A stretch of DNA of 64,000 nucleotides from JABMMZ01 sp040403495 (lineage in GTDB: Bacteria > Bacteroidota > Bacteroidia > NS11-12g > UBA955), in assembly GCA_040403495.1 (NCBI GenBank), contig JBBAKM010000004.1, positions 62,001 to 126,000 on the forward strand, in the 5' to 3' direction. The notes under the pieces are model-generated. The model was not told where the DNA came from, ran no database searches, and worked only from the letters and a program-made list of their open reading frames with translations. Position numbers and translations under genes: made by a program. Positions 60,434 through 64,000 of this stretch are shown piece by piece. Numbering within the stretch: the first letter of the stretch is position 1; each line of letters starts with the position of its first letter.

Positions 60434-60549
60434 TTTGTCATACGTAATTGATGGTTGCTGACTGAGTTGATTTGACTTTAATTGCTGTGGAAAAGGGTGT
60501 TGTATATAAAACCCATGAAAAAAGATTTTATCATTTATCATTATTTTTA

Positions 60550-60557
60550 TATTTTTG
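60550..60557 (+). promoter_or_regulatory. -7 box of the aldolase gene
   Basis: TATTTTTG lies 21 bases before the ATG at 60579, giving a leader of about 15 bases. Confidence 0.5.
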
Positions 60558-60578
60558 CCGCCTTATACAAAGAAAAAA

Positions 60579-61637
60579 ATGAGTATATCAAAAATTCAAG
60601 AATTATTAGGATCGGATTCAGAAAGTTTATTAACTCACCAATGTAAAACCATTGATAAATCACACTTGCACTTACCAGGAAATGATTTTATAGACAGAGC
60701 ATTTGCACACACGAATCGTTCACCACAAGTTTTAAGAAGTCTTAATGCTTTATACAATCACGGTAGATTGGCTGGTACAGGTTATGTTAGTATTTTGCCA
60801 GTTGACCAAGGGATTGAACACAGTGCGGGTGCTTCTTTTGCGCCTAATCCAATTTATTTTGACCCAGAAAATATTGTTAAGTTGGCAATAGAAGGTGGTT
60901 GTAATGCAGTCGCTTCAACTTATGGTGTATTAGCTTCTTGTAGTAGAAAATATGCGCACAAAATTCCTTTTATTGTGAAGTTAAATCACAATGAGTTTTT
61001 AAGTTACCCAAATAAATTTGACCAAATTATGTTTGGTAGTGTTGATGAGGCTTGGAATTTAGGTGCTACAGCAGTTGGGGCAACTATCTATTTTGGTTCA
61101 AACGAATCAGCAAGACAAATAGTAGAAGTTGCACAAGCTTTTGAAAGAGCGCATGAATTAGGAATGGCAACCATTTTATGGTGTTATTTAAGAAACCCTG
61201 GATTCAAAAAAGACGGGATTGATTACCATACTTCAACAGACTTAACGGCTCAAGCTAACCACTTAGGGGTTACTATCCAAGCAGATATTATTAAACAAAA
61301 ATTACCTACTAACAATGGCGGTTACAATGCTGTTAATTTCGGTAAAACACACCCTAAAGTTTACAGTGAATTAAATACAGATCACCCAATTGACTTATGT
61401 CGTTACCAAGTAGCGAATTGCTACATGGGTAAAGCAGGTTTGATAAACAGTGGTGGAGAAAGTAAAGGTGCGAGCGATTTGGCTGAAGCCGTAACAACAG
61501 CAGTTATCAATAAAAGAGCTGGTGGACAAGGATTAATCAGTGGAAGAAAAGCTTTCCAAAAGCCAATGAATGAGGGTATTTCTTTGTTAAATAACATCCA
61601 AGATGTGTATTTAAACACTGAAATAACTATTGCTTAA
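60579..61637 (+). CDS. fbaB: Class I fructose-bisphosphate aldolase (DhnA/FbaB type)
   Basis: The Schiff-base aldolase has 352 residues and belongs to the archaeal-type branch. LPVDQGIEHSAGASFAPNP opens the barrel, with KLNHNE, GATAVGATIYFGS and HELGMATILWCYLRN next. The likely catalytic Lys lies in TIQADIIKQKLP, and NSGGESKGASDL and GLISGRKAFQKP follow. It interconverts fructose-1,6-bisphosphate and triose phosphates. I start at the ATG at 60579; a longer frame from 60555 begins inside the promoter region. Codon usage looks biased towards frequent codons, suggesting high expression. Confidence 0.92.
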   Translation: MSISKIQELLGSDSESLLTHQCKTIDKSHLHLPGNDFIDRAFAHTNRSPQVLRSLNALYNHGRLAGTGYVSILPVDQGIEHSAGASFAPNPIYFDPENIVKLAIEGGCNAVASTYGVLASCSRKYAHKIPFIVKLNHNEFLSYPNKFDQIMFGSVDEAWNLGATAVGATIYFGSNESARQIVEVAQAFERAHELGMATILWCYLRNPGFKKDGIDYHTSTDLTAQANHLGVTIQADIIKQKLPTNNGGYNAVNFGKTHPKVYSELNTDHPIDLCRYQVANCYMGKAGLINSGGESKGASDLAEAVTTAVINKRAGGQGLISGRKAFQKPMNEGISLLNNIQDVYLNTEITIA

Positions 61638-61676
61638 TTCAATTCTTTACCCTAATCTTGTAAAGACTATTATTGT

Positions 61677-62525
61677 ATGAGTTGGTTTAAACGTGTTTCA
61701 GAAGGTATTACTACCAAAACAAAGGAAAAAAAGGCCACTCCTGATGGACTTTGGGACAAGTGCCCCCGTTGTAAAACAATCACTCCTCACAAGGAATTGA
61801 TAGAAAGCAAATTTGTATGTCCTACTTGTGATTACCATTACAAAATTGGTTCTAAAGAATATTTTGAAGTGTTGTTTGATGACAATAAGTTCAAAGAACT
61901 TGATGCTAACCTAACTTCTGGTGACCCTTTAGGTTTTGTTGATACCAAATCATATAAATCAAGAATTGATGAAAGTATCAAAAAAAGTGGTTTAAAAGAT
62001 GCTTGTAGAACAGCAGTAGGGAAATCAAATGGCAGAAAAATCGTTGTTGCTTGTATGGATTTTGGATTCATCGGTGGTTCTATGGGTAGCGTAGTGGGCG
62101 AAAAAATTTCAAGAGCAATTGATTATGCTAGAGAAAACAGACACCCTATGATTATTATCAGCAAAAGTGGTGGCGCTAGAATGATGGAAGCCGCTTTTTC
62201 TTTAATGCAAATGGCTAAAACATCTGCTAAATTAGCTTTACTAGACAAAGAAAAAATTCCATACATTTCTGTTTTAACCGACCCAACAACAGGTGGTATT
62301 ACTGCCTCATTTGCAATGTTAGGGGATTTTAATATCGCTGAACCTGAAGCATTAATTGGTTTTGCTGGTCCCCGTGTTATCAAAGAAACTATAGGTAAAG
62401 ATTTACCAAAAGGATTTCAAAGCTCTGAATTTTTATTAGAACATGGTTTTGTCGACTTAATAGTTCACAGAATCAATTTGAAAGAAAAAATTAGCAAACT
62501 ATTAAGCATGGTTTGGGACGACTAA
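61677..62525 (+). CDS. accD: Acetyl-CoA carboxylase carboxyltransferase beta subunit
   Basis: The protein has 282 residues. An N-terminal zinc ribbon has Cys29, Cys32, Cys48 and Cys51 (CPRC, CPTC), and the carboxyltransferase core has FGFIGGSMGSVVGEKISR, SGGARMMEA, DPTTGGITASFAM and FAGPRVIKETI. With the alpha subunit it moves the carboxyl group from biotin to acetyl-CoA in fatty acid synthesis. accA is not in the window. Confidence 0.97.
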   Translation: MSWFKRVSEGITTKTKEKKATPDGLWDKCPRCKTITPHKELIESKFVCPTCDYHYKIGSKEYFEVLFDDNKFKELDANLTSGDPLGFVDTKSYKSRIDESIKKSGLKDACRTAVGKSNGRKIVVACMDFGFIGGSMGSVVGEKISRAIDYARENRHPMIIISKSGGARMMEAAFSLMQMAKTSAKLALLDKEKIPYISVLTDPTTGGITASFAMLGDFNIAEPEALIGFAGPRVIKETIGKDLPKGFQSSEFLLEHGFVDLIVHRINLKEKISKLLSMVWDD

Positions 62526-62559
62526 AATAAAGCATAAAACAATTTAATAAATATAAAAA

Positions 62560-62937
62560 ATGAATTTTCCAGAAAATTTAAAGTACACAAAAGAACACGA
62601 ATGGGTTTCTATCGAAGGTAATGTAGCGACAGTTGGTATTACCGATTTTGCTCAAGGTGAGTTAGGTGATATCGTTTTCGTAGAAATAGAAACAAAAGGT
62701 CAAACTTTGTCAATGAATGACACTTTCGGTACTGTTGAGGCAGTTAAAACTGTAAGTGATTTGTTCATGCCTTTAAGCGGTGAAGTTATTGATGTAAACG
62801 CAGCACTTGAATCAAGCCCTGAATCTGTTAACCAAGATCCATACAACAGCTGGATGGTGAAAATTAACATCACTAACGCTGATGAAATCAGTGGTTTGTT
62901 AGACGTTAATGCATACAAAGCCTTAATCGGACATTAA
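62560..62937 (+). CDS. gcvH: Glycine cleavage system H protein
   Basis: The lipoyl carrier has 125 residues. YTKEHEWV opens the protein and Lys63 in VEAVKTVSDL carries lipoate; the end fits GcvH (NQDPYNSWMVKI). It shuttles the aminomethyl group between the glycine cleavage enzymes. lplA at 41721 could load it. The gap to accD is 34 bases and to the vanZ-like gene 12 bases. Confidence 0.97.
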   Translation: MNFPENLKYTKEHEWVSIEGNVATVGITDFAQGELGDIVFVEIETKGQTLSMNDTFGTVEAVKTVSDLFMPLSGEVIDVNAALESSPESVNQDPYNSWMVKINITNADEISGLLDVNAYKALIGH

Positions 62938-62949
62938 TTTTCCTAAATA

Positions 62950-63357
62950 ATGAAAATTAAGTTTTCATTGTTAAAATATTTATTGCCTGCAATTTTGTGG
63001 GCAATTTTTATTTTGGTGCTTACCACTTCTAGCAACGGAGGATTTGTAACCCAACGACTCCTTGGTATTCCTACCGATTTGCTAGGTCATGCTTTTATTT
63101 TCTCAATTTTAGTGTTCTTTATTATGCAAGGGCTAATTAAGTATTGGCGTTTTTCTTTCTTTCTTAGAAAAATTCAACTTTATGGATTGCTTTTTGGTTT
63201 CCTTTATGGAGTGCTAATAGAATTTATTCAATATTATTTCACCATTAATAGAACAGCCGATTATGCAGATGTTATTGCTAATAGCGTTGGTTGTTTGGTC
63301 GGTTTGGTTTTGTTCAAATCTGTTTATAATGATTTGAAATTCTTAGACAAAGAATAA
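62950..63357 (+). CDS. VanZ-like family membrane protein
   Basis: The protein has 135 residues and four predicted transmembrane segments. The VanZ-like pattern is seen in 'LGHAFIFSILVFF' and the later GVLIEFIQYYFTINRTADYADVIANSVGCLVG, including the acidic residues of the E.Q....R..D..D motif. Function is unknown; the name comes from a teicoplanin-resistance gene, but this does not imply resistance. It lies 12 bases after gcvH. Confidence 0.82.
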   Translation: MKIKFSLLKYLLPAILWAIFILVLTTSSNGGFVTQRLLGIPTDLLGHAFIFSILVFFIMQGLIKYWRFSFFLRKIQLYGLLFGFLYGVLIEFIQYYFTINRTADYADVIANSVGCLVGLVLFKSVYNDLKFLDKE

Positions 63358-63416
63358 TTTTTTACTTTTTTCGTTTACATTTTAAACGTGTTGTGTATTA
63401 AAGTAAAAATTATCTT

Positions 63417-64000
63417 ATGTTAGAATGTAAAAAAAATCCCCAATTAGACTTAAGAAAAGATCAGTTATTGATGAAAATTCTTGGTTATGCCTTTGTGTTT
63501 ATGATTTGTAATATTGTTTTTTCATTTACTATTTATGACAAAAATAATACCCAATTTACCTCAGAAAAGTTGGTTGATGAAGCCACTGAGGTTATTTTAA
63601 GATGCCCAAGTCCACCCAAATCTCCCCCTTTACCTAAGTCTGTTTTTATCAATGATTTTAAAAAAGGACTTGACATTGGTTCCGAAACAGATTTATCTAA
63701 AGTTTTTATTGATTCTTTTGAAAATCAAAGTAATTCTGACTCCTTTGATGGAAGTATGGTAAGAGGATTGTTAAATGAAGTTATCACAGACGAAACTATC
63801 TATGATTTTAATGATTTGGTTGATTTGCCGTCTTTTATTGGTGGAAGTTCTCAGCTACATGATTTTTTAGAAACAAACCTAATATACCCTAACGAACCTC
63901 TTGAAAATGAAATTGAGGGCGTTATAATGGTTTATTTTGTTATAAATAAGGACGGAACCGTAAGCGACATCACTGTTGGTGACGGAAATAAAGATTTGCA
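63417..64000 (+). CDS. TonB-like energy transducer, cut by window end
   Basis: The frame is open from the ATG at 63417 to the window edge (194 codons seen). One transmembrane helix (about 22-42) is followed by a short proline-rich stretch (CPSPPKSPPLPKS) and an acidic linker. The start of a TonB C-terminal domain is visible: DFLETNLIYPNEPLENEIEG, then VMVYFVINKDGTVSDI-like strands. TonB transmits proton-motive force from ExbBD to outer-membrane receptors. It has a shorter proline region than classical TonB. Its receptor is unknown, but three receptors lie in this window. Confidence 0.75.
   Translation, partial: MLECKKNPQLDLRKDQLLMKILGYAFVFMICNIVFSFTIYDKNNTQFTSEKLVDEATEVILRCPSPPKSPPLPKSVFINDFKKGLDIGSETDLSKVFIDSFENQSNSDSFDGSMVRGLLNEVITDETIYDFNDLVDLPSFIGGSSQLHDFLETNLIYPNEPLENEIEGVIMVYFVINKDGTVSDITVGDGNKDL

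Overview
The window is a strongly AT-rich chromosomal segment from a member of the Bacteroidota. Several features support this. Promoters carry the TAnnTTTG -7 box typical of the phylum. There are three TonB-dependent receptors with partner surface lipoproteins and two proteins ending in a type B type-IX-secretion sorting domain. Other markers are a type III glutamine synthetase, several DUF1573 proteins and an FtsI with a C-terminal PASTA domain. A finer placement (Flavobacteriia-like or Chitinophagia-like) cannot be made from sequence reading alone. No rRNA, CRISPR array, prophage or recognisable IS element is present.

Layout. (1) 1-5560: an accessory locus with the end of one TonB-dependent receptor, a complete DUF4249-type lipoprotein/receptor pair, an antitoxin with a broken toxin, and three near-identical copies of the receptor 3' end. 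(2) 5.7-16.5 kb: lolA, trhO, a small two-gene unit with a PARP-like ADP-ribosyltransferase fold, tspO, glnN with a divergent degenerate Fic/winged-helix protein, msbA, an outer-membrane protein and waaA. (3) 16.5-20.7 kb: ruvB, a two-domain DUF1573 protein, an HtrA protease and yraN. (4) 20.7-35.8 kb: a compact minus-strand division/cell-wall (dcw) cluster, mraZ-rsmH-ftsL-ftsI-murE-mraY-murD-ftsW-murG-murC-ftsQ-ftsA-ftsZ, headed by 10-bp repeats that look like the MraZ operator. (5) 36-41 kb: a second lipoprotein/receptor pair, flanked by a perfect 77-bp direct repeat, lying between a small gene and an acyl-CoA dehydrogenase. (6) 41.7-64 kb: metabolic, envelope and housekeeping genes (lplA, xerD, tRNA-Leu, kdsC, an ALDH7-type dehydrogenase, ridA, a radical SAM protein with a flavin reductase, three DUF1573 genes, rsmA, mgtE, a CapA-like protein, class I aldolase, accD, gcvH, vanZ-like) and the start of a tonB gene.

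The genes are dominated by envelope biogenesis: peptidoglycan precursors and divisome, lipid A/Kdo (msbA, waaA, kdsC), lipoprotein carriage (lolA), envelope quality control (htrA) and TonB-linked uptake. The most unusual signals are four. The lipoprotein/receptor pairs in both loci sit between direct repeats of the sequence at the receptor 3' end. A 57-aa protein and a predicted ADP-ribosyltransferase are coupled by a one-base overlap and resemble a toxin-antitoxin unit. A Fic-fold protein has lost its catalytic histidine but kept a winged helix and has a palindrome at its start. A promoter -7 box forms the exact loop of the glnN terminator, just ahead of tspO. Many genes also have the -7 box so close to the start codon that their mRNAs are probably leaderless.
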